A DNA stretch of 64,000 bases. It comes from Petunia secreta. Taxonomy: Eukaryota; Streptophyta; Magnoliopsida; Solanales; Solanaceae. Below the pieces are notes generated by a model. The model made no database searches and was not told the DNA's origin. It saw only the letters and a program-made list of their open reading frames with translations. Positions 1 to 11,936 of this stretch are shown in pieces; the first letter of the stretch is position 1, and every line of letters begins with the position of its first letter. A program made the position numbers and the translations under genes. The DNA is taken from the NCBI GenBank assembly GCA_029990175.1, contig JARKIP010000017.1, positions 14,774,001-14,838,000 on the forward strand. Reading direction: 5' to 3'.

Positions 1-2775
1 CCTGTCCAGACTTTGAAATTTGCATTTTGCAGTCCTATTTGGTCCAAATATCCAGATTTAGACCAATTTTCACACATGTTCACTTTAGAGCTGATTTTGC
101 ATAAGATAAAGAAAGGAAAATTCTATGTTCCTTATTTAGAATAACTCTGTCCAGATTTCACCATCAACCAATATACCAACACAACTCTACTCTTTAAACA
201 TGTTAAGGCAACTAAAGCTTATATTCATGAATTTTTCTTTATCTTTCCATACATGTTAACAGACACAACAAACTTGGAACATATAAACATAGAATAACAT
301 AATTAATCACGAAATGATGTCAACATGAATAGGAATATAACATTTATTTTACCAATTTCATGCCTTGTGTGATAACATACTTTTGGATAAATTACAAGAC
401 GAATAAGGATGTTTATCTAGTAAGCCAAAGTCTTGTGCAAAACAAAAGACTCCAACCAAAGCCAAGACCAAAGCAGCTGACAGACCGAACCAAAGCAACT
501 TTTAACAGACCTCTAACACTCCAATTCACCCTTAAGACTTCAAGATTTATGCTCTAAAAGGTCTATGAAGTAAGTCTTTTGGTTTCTAAATCCCACTCTC
601 CAAGTGAACTTCTTCTTTTCAAAGTGTTATTAGCTCTCATTAATGGTATTTTCAGATCTGTTTCTGTGTATTTTCAGCTGGTTCTTCTGTCATAAAAAGA
701 GTAGTAAATGCTCTATTTGTAGCTGAAAAATGAGGCCAAAAGGTGAGGTGTAGACTTGTACAAAAGTACAAGCCCACACCCCCTATACTTGAGTATTCTT
801 TAGCCTCTTTCAGGGATAGTACGGCAGCTGTAAGGCCATTGTTTCAGCCCCTGTTTGGCCCCCTAAAAGCTGAAAATGTGTCCTTTAAAAGGACACCCAA
901 ACACTCATTATACTAACTAAAGGACTAGGACCAAACTAAACCAACTAAAATCATATCAAAACTAACTAAAACTGAACCAAGGGCCTCCCAGATCCTAACT
1001 TTATAGCTATACTTATCCAGGTTCAATCCAAAAGTAAGAACAAACAAACTAAACTAGTGTTTCAAGTTCTCTGGAAAAACAAAATGTTTAAAACTTCCCT
1101 AAGATGAACAAAATAGAGCATACATGTTCACACAAGTCTCAGATTCCATGTTTAACTCAAAGAAAAGCTCACATACACACTACACACCTTAATGGATTAA
1201 AGTAATACTAAACAAAACTAACAGGAATGAAGTTTGAACCAAGTTCGTGCTTGAACCTATCTAAGACAAGCATGTTTGCACAGAACAAGATACACATCAA
1301 AGGTTTGGAACTAATGGTGATAATAACATGGATTTTCATTAACAAATAATATTCTCCCTATGATTAACATCTACACTGCATGCTAATCTCGGTTCAACTA
1401 ATTTCAGGCTCAAACAAACAACAAACTAGCTACAACCATTCCAAATTTTATTAATTCAAGCAAAACTCATGCCAAGAAAGTCTAGACAATAATTAAGACA
1501 TCATTCCCACTTAATCTTACTGAAGCCAACTCAAACAATTTATGCTTTGAACTATCTTAACTATTAAGGTAAAGGTAAGCCCTCTACTTTAACACGTACA
1601 CATTCACAAACGAGTTCAAGCCTATAAAGCACATGTAAAGTAACATGTTTCATGAGTTTTATTGAGTTAAGGAGAGTATATTGTCTAAGCTATTTTCTTG
1701 GATTTCACTAATCAAACGAAAAAAACTAAAAGGAAAAGTGAGTTGTGGAGTTCTTTTCCTAACCCGTTTAAAAAAAAATTGCAACACGATCACTTGCCAC
1801 AAAATCAAGGCTGCCTTGCTTGAGTTGTCGCTTGCATCATCGTCTCCACTGTTGTCTTGGAGACAAAACTGCGTTGACACCGCAGCAAAAGCGATGATGT
1901 TGCCTGAGATCTCACCACTCGCTGCGCCGATTACACCTCGCCATCGAATCAGCCTCGAATCACCGTTTCATAGCTACTTCCCAAACATCAACTCACTCAC
2001 CTCCACTGCCTCGCCCTCGCTACCATAGTTCCGGTTTTGTTGCCATCACCTCGCCTAACGAACAACATCAAAAATATCTTCATCACAACCCCTATATCAC
2101 ACCCCCTCAATTTTGAATTAAACAAACAACCCATCACTGTCTTAAATTGACTCGCACTACTGCCTCCGTTCAAAAACTGAAACAGCCCCTCCACAAAAAA
2201 CAATCAATCATAACAGTCCTCACCGTTGCCTCTGTTCAGGGATTGAAACAGCCCCCCCCCCCCCCATTGTCAACAAAACAGCCATCGATCATGACCTCGA
2301 CCAAAATATCATCACAGAAAAAGGAAAAGAAAAATAAGAAGAAGAAGAAGAGAGGGGAAAAAAAGAAACGAGTGAAGAGCGAAATGGGCAAAGGGGAGGG
2401 TTTTTAGAAAATGGGATATGAAGGTGAAGGGGAGAGTGGATATGAAGAGGATGAACTAGAAAAACTTGACAAAAAGTAAAAATTGACCGGAGTTGAAGTT
2501 TGACCGAATCTTTGAAGCCCGATCTACGAAAATCGGCTTGGATTTTGAGGAAAGCGAGTTGAGAAATGGAAAGAGGGGGTGAAAAGGAGTAGAGTGATGT
2601 ATTTTTTGTTTTTTCCGGTGGCCGGACGGCGGTGGTTGGCGGCGGACTGCCGGCTGGGTTATGGTGGAACAGCGGCAGAGAGAGTTTTTCCGGTGGCTGC
2701 TGAAATTTCGCCAGCATGGCGCCAAGCCAAAGAGGCTTAGGGTGTGTGTGAGGGAAAATGGGGTGTTTTGTGAAG

Positions 2776-2780
2776 TTATA
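2776..2780. repeat. Target-site duplication of S, left
   Basis: TTATA directly precedes the TG end of S and is repeated right after its CA end. Confidence 0.85.
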
Positions 2781-3532
2781 TGTCACGACCCAATTTCCAA
2801 GCGCTCGTGATGGCACCTAAACAACATTTGCCTAGGCGAACCAATGAAACAAGATGCGGAAAAGAACAATAATGTGAAAAGATCATAAATGGATATATAA
2901 ATATAAAAGGGTGAAGTCCAAAAGAATATATCCACAAAAGAATTGGAGCATTCTAAGAGTGACTCAATAAAGTATGAATATACATCAAAGAAATCTGAGT
3001 CCTATCTCTAAGTGACTCCGGCGGTATGCCACCACGGTCTGTGTGGTCGGCTCACCTCAATCAAAAGTCTCAGAAGCCTCGGGAACCGCTAACGTCCGGG
3101 CTGCTGACTGGATGAAGGACCTGCGCACGTAGCAGAGTAAGTTATGAGCCGAAGCCCAGTAAGATCACCGACAGGCCCGCTAAGGTACCCTTACGGGACA
3201 AGTCGCTACATGCATCATAAGCAACAACATACTATAGTAATCATACAATAAAGTAGTGAAATCACAAATAGATATCACACATTCCATACACACACGTAGT
3301 AACCAGAAGTCTCAAGGATTATGCCCATCTAACGTAAGGCATAGGTCAACTCAGCGGCGGTTTGGAGGTCCAATCTCTACTCCCGTGCCGACTAACCTAG
3401 ACCTACGATGGACTAGCAACACCACTACTAAGTATCAACCATATACCGTGACCCGAAGTCACTATCACAATCATGAATAAGTAGACCAACGACCCGTAGT
3501 CGTTGGCTCATCTCAAATCTGTCTACGATCGC

Positions 3533-3700
3533 ACCACACCCCCTGTCAAGTGCGTCGTATCTCAATAAATCAAGTGACCACACCACACCCCCTGTCAAGT
3601 GTGTCACATCTCAAAGATCAAGTGTCCACACCACACCCCCTGTCAAGTGTGACACATCTCATAGTATAGGCGACACCACACCCCCTGTCAAGTGTCCCTC
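3533..3700. repeat. Tandem repeat, about 46 bp x 4, inside solo LTR S
   Basis: The phrase ACCACACCCCCTGTCAAGTG recurs four times at nearly even spacing, each followed by a related CACATCTCA stretch in the first three. It is non-coding. Similar short arrays are common in long plant LTRs. Confidence 0.8.
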
Positions 3701-5164
3701 TAACAGTATTAATATCCACGACATTAATAACAATAACAGAAATAATAACAGAAATATTAATAACGATAATATTTCACAGTCACCGTAACCCAGGTTGGTT
3801 ATGCTAGCTGAACGTAAGGCGAAGGTTAACCCGACCACAGTTTGGGGGTACAATCCCTACTCCCATGTCGTCCAACCCAAGGTTACGTATAGACAGCACT
3901 ACCCAACCCGGCACGTGAACAAATCAAGTACCAATATCATACAAAAGCCGGCAAAATCCTCGGCAAGACATTTATCATGACATGCCGGCAACATCCTCGG
4001 CCATGTCCCAAGTTCTTGCTATCTAAGCATGGCGTAGCAAGCGTTACTACGATATAAATTTAAGCTACCTCGACGTAGCGTTTAGACCGGCAAATACCTC
4101 GGTCGAGTCACAATCTCGCTATTTATAACAAACAATAATAGCAAGTAATTCACATCATTAATCCTAACCATTGTTAGGTATATATATGCGTACATGAAGC
4201 ATACTAGCATGAAGGAAGAGTCCACAAGCACAATAGAGGTCAAGTCTCACTTACCTCGAAATTCGGGCTCAAATGCCGGGAAGAATCTCCTTTCCCGCTC
4301 GCCTTGTCCGCGAAGGACTCTCCACTAGGTCTATTAAGACAAGATATAGCACATATGAGTGCTCAATTATAGCTATTTAAGCCTATAGGCATCCTAGGGT
4401 AAAAATTACCAAAATGCCTCCGGGTAGGGCCGAGCCCTAAATTTACAAAATGTACTTTTCCGGACTCCCCACGCTCCCGTGAGTCCAAAATTACACTTAG
4501 ATTCCACATGCGAGCCTTGCTCGATGTCCTTCCCCAATTCTTAAGAATCTAGGGTTCTAACTCATTTCCAAGAATCAACCATTTGATTCTTGTGTTAATC
4601 AACATAAAGATGGATTGAAAGGGCTTAACTTAAGTGTAAGTATGATTGGGTCTTCAAGAAATACCCAAAAATCGCCTCAAGAGCTCACCAAATGATTTTT
4701 ATAAGTTATGAACCGAAATGGCCCGAAATGGCCTTTTTATAGCAGTTTTTGCCTCTGTGACAGCTTCTTTTGAAAAAATCATAAATTTTGATAGGAATGT
4801 CCAAATGACCTGAAACCGGTTCCATTAGAACCATAACTCAAAGGGCTACAACTTTCATGTTTTGAGTTTTTCCTAATTCCTTACGGATTGGCAAGAAAAT
4901 TAGCTTTTATCTGGCTATTTGCACCAAAACAGAACAGAAAAGTCGCACCAGATTTTCTACTGTTTTAGGGGCAAAACGGGACCCTACGAAGCTCGGAATG
5001 ATCCCAAATTTTGCACACAAGCCATAAAATACTTGGGTGACATGCTCGTCAAGATGGACTCAATTCGGACCTCCAGAACTCAAAAAGTGGGTCCCACGGC
5101 AAAGGTTCAATTTTCGACTTTCGCCAAAATAGCGAAATTTAACCAAACGACCTCGGAATCCAAT

Positions 5165-5545
5165 TCCGAAAGTTGCTACAAGTCACAAATGACTATACGA
5201 ACCTAACGGAACTTTCGGATCTCTCATCGGAGCTCATTTGCTCAAATCGAGCTCGGAAACCTCTTTTAACTCTTTTAAACTTCCGAAACGGGGACTTTAT
5301 CAAAAGTCCTATCAAACAAGGTCCGTTTTTAATTTTGAAGGTTGCTACATATCATAAATGACGAGACGGACCTAACGGTGCGCTCGGATTTTCCATCGGG
5401 GTTCGTTCACTCAAAACGACCTATCGAAACCCCAAATTCCTTTCCGGAATTTCATAAACGGATCATTTTCTCGAAAACCTATCAAACGGACTCCGTTTCG
5501 ACTCAGATTTCACAGACGAGTCATAAATGACCTAACGGAGCTTTT
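5165..5545. repeat. Diverged tandem repeat, about 165 bp, near the end of S
   Basis: Units starting near 5173, 5341 and 5521 share an order of words: TTGCTACA, ATAAATGAC, CCTAACGG, then a CTCGGA block. The first two are well preserved and the third is partial. Confidence 0.65.
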
Positions 5546-5607
5546 AGGACTGTCGACACGCAAATCGAGGTCCCGAATCCCGTAACGACTATTTGAGGGT
5601 CGTTACA

Positions 5608-5612
5608 TTATA
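5608..5612. repeat. Target-site duplication of S, right
   Basis: TTATA directly follows the CA end of S. The empty site at 13284-13288 has only one copy. Confidence 0.85.
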
Positions 5613-6005
5613 AGCGAAATAAGGGGGGAATGGGGACCGTTCGATTAGATTTGATCCAATGGTTTAGATCAAAAGAAAGTTGGACGGGCCATAGAGCAAA
5701 TGGGCTGACGGGCCAAAGCATTGGGCTACATATTTGTTACATATAGCCATAAAAAGTCTACATTTATTTAATATAAACACAATTAACTACCACGACAACC
5801 ACATAGATTTATCATACTTATCACAATTAAACGTAGAATCACAATTATACGCTTAACAAGTAATTTTCCTATTTTCCTCCTGATTAAAGACAATTTCAGT
5901 TAAAATAAAAACTAATTTTAGGAAAATTTAGGCAAAAATCCTAAGAATCTAACACAGCTATTTTGAGCAATTATTTTGTGTTCGTGCCAAAATTAAGTGA
6001 TTACA

Positions 6006-6018
6006 GCTGCCCCTCTTT
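6006..6018 (-). promoter_or_regulatory. Polypurine tract of W
   Basis: On the - strand the bases just before the LTR read AAAGAGGGGCAGC and then TGTAATCAC. A purine run directly against the LTR start is the plus-strand primer site of LTR retrotransposons. It fixes this LTR as the 3' one and sets the element's direction. Confidence 0.75.
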
Positions 6019-6564
6019 GTTCGGGAACACGAAGAGTTTTCGGACAAAGAAGTAATCGACAACTGATTTTGGCTTTTCGGTTCTAACCGAGAGCATGCTT
6101 TTCAAAATGGTGACCGTACCCTGAATTTCGGTTCTAACCAAGAACAAGACTACCTACATATCCTCGGACTAAGGAATCAAGTCAGTGTAGTTCCTCACAT
6201 GCGGTAGCTTGGTCTACCGCATTCAAACATACACTACACTCTTCTAGACTTACCAAGACAACAATAGGCACTCTAGACTACTAAGACAAACTAGAGACTC
6301 TCCTAAACACACTTGGGGCTGATACTAGACACTCCTAGGCACACAAAGGATGTCGCTGCTGATTACTGGTCGCTTGTTGGTGGTCGTTGCTTTACAAGGA
6401 ATGGAAATACACGGAAAAATGTAAAATTACAATCCCTAGCCTAAATCTTCATGCTTCCTTGAGGTAAATCTTGGCTTGAAAGACAACTTTATTGCCCATT
6501 GTATGGGCAAGCACTATCTGAAACTTGAAATGGCCGCATCTGTTTCAAATAGGTCTTGACTTGA

Positions 6565-7555
6565 AGTTGGGGATGGTTGCTATCTTTGAGCGCAAATGAC
6601 TTGAAGTTGAAGTGAGTGCTATCTTCTAGCAAAGCTGACTTGAAAAGAACATGATCGCTGTCTTTTAGGAAATCTTGTCATGTAAAGGAAATGGCGCTAT
6701 CTTTGAGCAAAAACTGACTCGAAAAGGAACTAATCGCTATCTTTTAGCAGATCTTGACGTGGAAAGGAAATGACGCTATCTTTTAGCGAAACTATCTTGA
6801 AAAGGAAATGATCACTATCTTTTAGCAGATCTTGACATGGAAAGAAAATGACGCTATCTTTGAGCGAAACTGACTTGAAAAGGAAATGATCGCTCTCTTT
6901 TAGCATATCTTAACATGGAAAGGAAATGACGCTATCTTGAGCGAGATTGACTCGAAAAGGAAATGATCGCTATCTTTTAGCATATCTTGACATGGAAAGG
7001 AAATAATGCTATCTTTGAGCAAAACTGACTTGAAAAGAAAATGACCGCTATCTTTGAGCGATCTGACTCGAAAAGAAAATGATCGCTATCTTTTAGCAGA
7101 TCTTGACATGGAAAGGAAATGACGCTATCTTTGAGCGAAGCTGACTTGAAAAGAAAATGATCGCTATCTTTTAGCAGATCTTGGCATGGAAAGGAAATGA
7201 CGCCATCCTTGAGCGAAACTGACTTGAAAAGAAAATGATTGCTATCTTTTAGAAGATCTTGACATGGAAAGGAAATGACGCTATCTTTGAGCGAAACTGA
7301 CTTGAAAAGAAAATGATCGCTATCTTTTAGCAGATCTTGACATGGAAAGGAAATGACGCTATATTTGAGCGAACTGACTTGACAAGAAAATGATCGCTAT
7401 CTTTTAACAGATCTTGGCGTGGAAAGGAAATGACCTATCTTTGAGCGAAATTGAATTGAAAAGAAAATGATCGCTATCTTTTAGTAGATCTTGGCGTGGA
7501 AAGGAAATGACGCTATCTTTGAGCGAAACTGACTCGAAAAGGAAATGGAGTTCCA
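6565..7555. repeat. 78-bp dimeric tandem array in the W 3' UTR
   Basis: About a dozen units of roughly 78 bp. Each is two related halves of about 39 bp: one holds GATCGCTATCTTTTAGCAGA and the other GACGCTATCTTTGAGCGAA. Units differ by scattered substitutions and single-base gaps, so no frame runs through them. Confidence 0.9.
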
Positions 7556-8449
7556 TCTGACATCTAGCGCAACTTCCCCAATTCAAGTGGTCCTATCTCT
7601 TTCTTGGAGACATAGCAAATGTCACCTTGACCCTCTGCATTGTGGATACACTCTGTTTCTGATCTTGCAAGTAAGCTTGGTGATTCTTGTCCTATTCTTC
7701 ACAATAATATAGGATGAACAAACGCCTAAAGCTTCTTCCAAACATGTCCACTCTTCATGATACAATTTGGTATGTCGTTCCTCGGCCTGATGTTCGGTGC
7801 TCTATTATCAAGGTTGGTCATGACTCGCTGAAATCTTTCCATTATTGAGGGTGTGCCCTGCTTGCTGGAATTAACCCTGAATCCTGAAAAACAGAGTTTC
7901 GCAATTTTCTTTTGTTGCTCATGTGAGGTTAGCGCCGAAAGGGCGAGGAATCAATAGTGAGGCAAGATATACAAATGGAATAGTAAACTTAACGGCGAAA
8001 GTCGTTTGTACAGGGAACGTCTTTCTGAAAAAGGGAAACTTATCTTGCAAGATACCGGCAGCCTTGATGATCATGATATGTATCTTGGGTGACCTCGTCC
8101 GACCAGTGCCACTTATTTGTTGAGAGTCGCTCCATGGAAGATATCAAACCATAACCAAGTTGAGGTGACTCTCAAGTCGACTAGTAGCGCCCTTTCGGGT
8201 TTTCGCCAACTAGCTTCTCTCCTTAATCTTTTGCCTCACTTTTTGTCTTGCGGCGCCTTCTCAGATTTTCACTGGCAAGACTTCCTTTTTTTCTTTTTCT
8301 TTTTTTTTCTTCTTTTTTTTTTCAATTCAATTTACAACAGAAACATCTCTTTTGATGGCATCATCGACTTGTCATAAAGAAAAATTTGACATAAGCTCTC
8401 CAAAACGCATCATGAAGTGACTGCGTACAATTCGCTCCCCTTTGTACAT

Positions 8450-8900
8450 ATTTTCTTTAAAAATAAAAACTTTTGCCCCACTGTTTAGAATAAACTGGAG
8501 TGCTTTGTTTTTATTCCTTGACTTCGAGACTGATATGCCAAACATCTCATGAAACATGTGAATAGATGATAAAAAAATAATAAAAGTTTGTTTTTATTTT
8601 ATTTCATAAATGAAATAAAATAAAAACAAACTTCTGCCCCAGTTTAGCATAAAAAGGGGGGCTCTAAATTTCTCTTGATGTTGGCCGCAAACTTGGAGGC
8701 AAGTTTTGCGTCAATATGAAACAGGAACGAATGAACTTTTCACTGTTACGAACACAAAGAAAATGGGGAGGAATATTGAATTCCCTTTATTTCCTTTAAA
8801 AAATGAAACAACTTCTGCCCTAGTTTAGGATAAACTGTGGTCTTTGATTTTCTTGACATATCCCGCAAGCCTGAAGGCAAACTTTATGCGAATAAAAGTA
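8450..8900. repeat. Three diverged 190-bp-class units
   Basis: The phrase CTTCTGCCCCAGTTTAG or close variants occurs near 8471, 8632 and 8812. Each is followed by a stretch with CTTGA(C/T) and, in the last two, GCAA(A/G)C(T/C)TG.AGGCAA. This is an older tandem duplication in the element's 3' region. Confidence 0.6.
8584..8633. repeat. Perfect 24-bp inverted repeat
   Basis: Arms 8584-8607 and 8610-8633 are exact reverse complements around an AA centre. The arms are A/T-rich with AAACAAACTT at the outer end. RNA from either strand could fold into a long hairpin. Confidence 0.9.
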
Positions 8901-9159
8901 GCTAGTGAAAGAGGAATTTTCTCTTGTTGCGACCGCACCGAAATGGTTGCCTACGTATCCTTTTGAGAGGAATCAGGTCAGACGTAGCTCTAGACAAACG
9001 CCCAAGTTTCTTTTGATGCTTTTCAGTTTCATTTCATTTTTCCAACTGAGAACATGCCTCAAAAGTACAATATTCAAAGTGATAATAAGGGATACAATTT
9101 GGGATATCAAAAGAGTACAAAAGCCTTGCATTCATCCTGAGTTGAAAGCCATCTAGGAG

Positions 9160-10215
9160 TCAAATGTAGTACCTCTTGACCGCGTCTGCATTGACGGGTA
9201 TTTCAGTTGTCCTGCCTTCCGGATCTATAAGGTACAAGGTGCCATTTGGTAATACTTTCTTTACTAGGTACGGCCCTTGCCAATTTGGAGCAAATTTCCT
9301 TTTAGCCTCTTCCTGATGAGGAAAGATTCTTTTCAAGACTAATTGCCCTTCTTTCAAGTCGAGGAGGCACACTTTCTTGTTGTACGCTCGAACCAATCTT
9401 TGCTGATACAATTGCCCGTGACAAACTGCATTGAACCTCTTTTCGTCAATGAATGACAACTGTTCCAATCGGGTTTTGACCCACTCCGTGTCCTCAATTT
9501 ATGCCTCCACAATGATCCTGAGAGACGGTATTTCAACTTTAGCGGGTATGATCGCTTCAGTTCCATATACCAATGAATATGGGGTCGCACCTATGGAAGT
9601 GCACGCAGTTGTGCGGTAACCAAGCAAATCGAAAGATAATTTCTCATGCCAATCACAAGATCCTTGTATCATTTTCCTAAGGATCTTCTTGATATTCTTA
9701 TTGGCTGCTTCGACCGCGCCATTTGCCTTTGGTCGATAAGGTGTGGAATTTTGATGCATGATCTTGAATCTTTCACACACGTCATTCATTAGATGACTGT
9801 TCAGATTTGCCGCATTATCGGTGATGATGGTACTTGGGATACCAAAGCGACAAATAATCTTAGAATGAACAAAATCCACCACGGCTTTCTTGTTCACGGA
9901 CTTGAGAGTGACAGCCTCAACCCATTTGGTGAAGTAATCTATTGCAACCAAAATGAATCCGTTCCCATTTGATGCTTTTAGTTCAACAGGCCTGATAACA
10001 TCCATCCCCCATGCTATAAAAGGTCAAGGGGCTGATATTGTGTGCAACTCTAAAGGGGCTGAATGTATCAAATCACCGTGTACTTGCCATTGATGACACT
10101 TTCGCACAAAATTAATGCAGTCATGTTCCATGGTAAGCAAGAAGTATCCTGCTCTGAGTACTTTCTTAGCTAGCAAGTGCCCGCTCATGTGGGGTCCCCA
10201 GATCCCGGAATGCAT
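9160..10215 (-). pseudogene. Integrase fragment of W
   Basis: The zinc-binding part (10024-10215) has CINFVRKCHQWQVHGD. The core (9499-10005) has MDVIRPVE, VAIDYFTKWVEA, IITDNAANLNS and AVEAANKNIKKIL, which supply the D, D and E positions. The C-terminal part (9160-9498) has KFAPNWQGPYLVKKVLPNGTLYL and ends without a chromodomain. Stops separate the three parts. The stop after SAP stands where Trp is usual in this family, consistent with TGG changing to TGA. Confidence 0.92.
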
Positions 10216-10892
10216 GTCATTGAGAATTTTGTGGCTTCAGTTGCATCCACACTTCTTAACAGTCCCAGATCGGGTGTTCTTTTGTACACCACCCCTCCAC
10301 TCAAAAAGAAACCACTTGCCAGTCGTCGAAGGGTTCTCTTTTGATTGTTTTCTACCATTGGCGGATACGTCCCGTCTTGAAGGAAATTCTTGACATCAAA
10401 ATACCACGGTTGACCGTCAATTTCTTCTTCAACCACATTGCAGTATGCATGTTGGCTTTGGACCTGAATCTCTAACGGATCAATATGGGCTTTATCAGGA
10501 TGGACAAGCATCGAGGCTAATGCAGCCAATGCGTCAGCCAGCTCATTGTGTATTCTGAGAACATGTCTAAACTTTAGAACATTGAACTTTTGGCGAAGAT
10601 CATCCATACACTGTTTGTACATGATTATCTAGAGGTCTCGAGTTTCCCATTCACCCTTCATTTGGCGTATCAAAAGATCTGAATCTCCGATCACCAGTAA
10701 CTCTTTGATATCCCTGTCTAGCGCCATACGCAAACCCATTATGCATGCTTCATACTCAGATGTGTTATTAGTGCAACTGAAACGGAGTTGGGCAGCCGCT
10801 GGGTAATAATGTCCTGTGGGAGAGATGAGGACTGCTCCAATACCATGGCCTTTTGAGTTAGAAGCACCGTCAAAGTATATTTTCCACACGTG
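10216..10892 (-). pseudogene. Second, archaeal-type RNase H fragment of W
   Basis: The sequence shows YFDGASNSKGHGIGAVLIS with the first Asp, then NNTSEYEACIMGL with the Glu, then IGDSDLLI with the next Asp, then LRIHNELADALAALASML with the final acidic site. This order matches the additional RNase H of Tat/Ogre elements. A stop near 10625 splits it. The part below about 10500 leads toward the integrase zinc-binding region. Confidence 0.88.
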
Positions 10893-10895
10893 CTC

Positions 10896-11466
10896 TTATT
10901 CATTAATCAGTTCTTCAAGGACATCTACCTCCTCATCAGGGAAGTAAGTCTTCAATGGCTCATAGTCATCATCAACCGGATTTTCAGCCAAATGATCAGC
11001 TAAGGCTTGAGCTTTCATTGCAGTTCTGGTGACATAAACTATGTCAAATTCTGTGAGCAGGATCGGCCATTTTGCAAGTTTGTCGGTTGGCATTGGCTTT
11101 TGGAATATGTACTTCAATGGGTCCATCCGGGAAATGAGATAAGTGGTATAGGACAAAAGATAATGTTTCAACTTTTGTGCAACCCAAGTTAGGGCACAAC
11201 ACGTCCTTTCCAACAAAACTGTATCTGGCCTCGCAATCTGTGAACTTTTTGCTCAGATAATAAATTGCCTGCTCTTTCTTTCACGAGGCATCATGTTGCC
11301 CCAGTACACAACCAAAAGAGTTTTCAATGACTGACAAGTACAAAAATAATGGTCGGCCAGGCTCAGGCGGAACCAAAATAGGAGGATTTGACAAGTATTG
11401 CTTGATCTTGTCAAAAGCTTCTTGGCACTCTTCAGTCCATGCAATTGATGCATTCTTTTTCAACAA
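10896..11466 (-). pseudogene. RNase H (retroviral-type) fragment of W
   Basis: Two pieces in different frames. The first (11281-11466) has WTEECQEAFDKIK and PPILVPPEPGRPLFLYL, the usual start of the gypsy RNase H. The second (10896-11216) has CCALTWVAQKLKHYLL, WPILLTEFDIVY and KAQALADHLAENP. They are separated by a stop and a frameshift near 11280. Confidence 0.88.
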
Positions 11467-11936
11467 CTTGAGGATCGGCTCACATATTGTGGTAAGTTAA
11501 GCAATGAACCTACTGATGTAATTTAGCCTGCCTAGAAAGCTTTTAACATCCTTCTTGGTTCGAGGCGGAGGTAATTCTTGTATTGCTTTGATCTTTGCGG
11601 GATCCAATTCAATACCTCGTCTGCTAACAATGAAACCTAATAATTTTCCAGCAGGCACACCAAATGCATACTTGGCTGGATTCAGCTTCAAATTGTACCT
11701 ACGGAGCCTTTCAAAGAACTTTCTGAGATCTCTCACGTGTTCTTCAGCAGTTCTAGACTTGATAATCACATCATCCACGTACACTTCTATTTCCTTATGC
11801 ATCATATCATGGAAAATGGCAGTTATAGCCCTCACGTAGGTTGCCCCAGCATTTTTCAAACCAAACGGCATCACTCTATAGCAATAAGTTCCCCAAGGCG
11901 TAGTAAATGCTGTTTTCTATGCATCATCTTCATCCA
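11467..11936 (-). pseudogene. Reverse transcriptase fragment of W
   Basis: The fragment begins with MDEDDA, followed by a stop where Glu is usual, and TAFTTPWGTY. It continues through MPFGLKNAGATY and the catalytic YVDD box (EVYVDDVIIKS), then the thumb/connection LNPAKYAFGV and GKLLGFIVS. The fingers and the first catalytic Asp lie in the missing half. A stop follows SRFIA. Confidence 0.92.

Larger units (their letters stand above)
2781..5607. mobile_element. Solo LTR (element S) with TTATA target duplication
   Basis: A 2827-bp insertion begins TGTCACGACCC and ends GGGTCGTTACA, so its ends are inverted copies with TG...CA. It is flanked by TTATA at 2776-2780 and 5608-5612. The uninterrupted site exists in the window: the other W LTR reads straight through one TTATA at 13284-13288. 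No gag or pol reading frame and no second LTR is visible, so a solo LTR left by LTR-LTR recombination fits best; a small non-autonomous element is the alternative. It holds a roughly 480-bp internal duplication (blocks near 3310 and 3795 align) and two sets of short tandem repeats. Confidence 0.85.
1..6005 (-). mobile_element. 3' LTR of Tat-lineage element W (left copy, interrupted)
   Basis: This is the left LTR of a - strand Ty3-gypsy element. The bases from about 1400 to 2780 and 5608 to 6005 match 11938-13682 almost base for base, which defines the LTR pair. Read on the - strand it begins TGTAATCAC at 6005, directly after a purine-rich tract, as a 3' LTR should. The part left of 1400 has no partner because the right copy is truncated there, so the outer edge is not fixed and may lie beyond the window. 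The LTR is split by a foreign insertion at 2781-5607. ORFs seen in it (for example 2289-2816 on the - strand) are not conserved between the two copies, so I call no gene here. Confidence 0.75.
6019..9159 (-). mobile_element. 3' untranslated region of element W
   Basis: Between the end of the integrase frame and the polypurine tract lie about 3.1 kb without a credible gene. It contains the tandem array at 6565-7555, a T-rich stretch near 8284-8332, a perfect inverted repeat at 8584-8633 and three diverged units at 8450-8900. Long, variable, repeat-rich 3' regions are known for Tat/Ogre/Retand elements. The small ORFs here are short and unlike any known family. Confidence 0.65.
9160..11936 (-). 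pseudogene. Decayed Tat/Ogre-type pol polyprotein (RT, RNase H, second RNase H, integrase)
   Basis: On the - strand, from high to low coordinates, the fragments are: the C-terminal half of reverse transcriptase, retroviral-type RNase H, a second archaeal-type RNase H, then integrase. The added RNase H before integrase is the hallmark of the Tat lineage of Ty3-gypsy elements, and no chromodomain follows the integrase. The frame changes near 11280 and near 10200, and several in-frame stops occur (for example just after 11497, at 10893, near 10625 and just after 10005). The N-terminal half of RT, the protease and gag are missing, cut off at about 11937. It cannot encode a working polyprotein. 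Confidence 0.92.

Noticed and set aside
2289..2816. 175-codon frame on the - strand in the W LTR
   Set aside because: It crosses into the solo LTR S and is not kept in the partner LTR at 12982-13398, where the frame differs.
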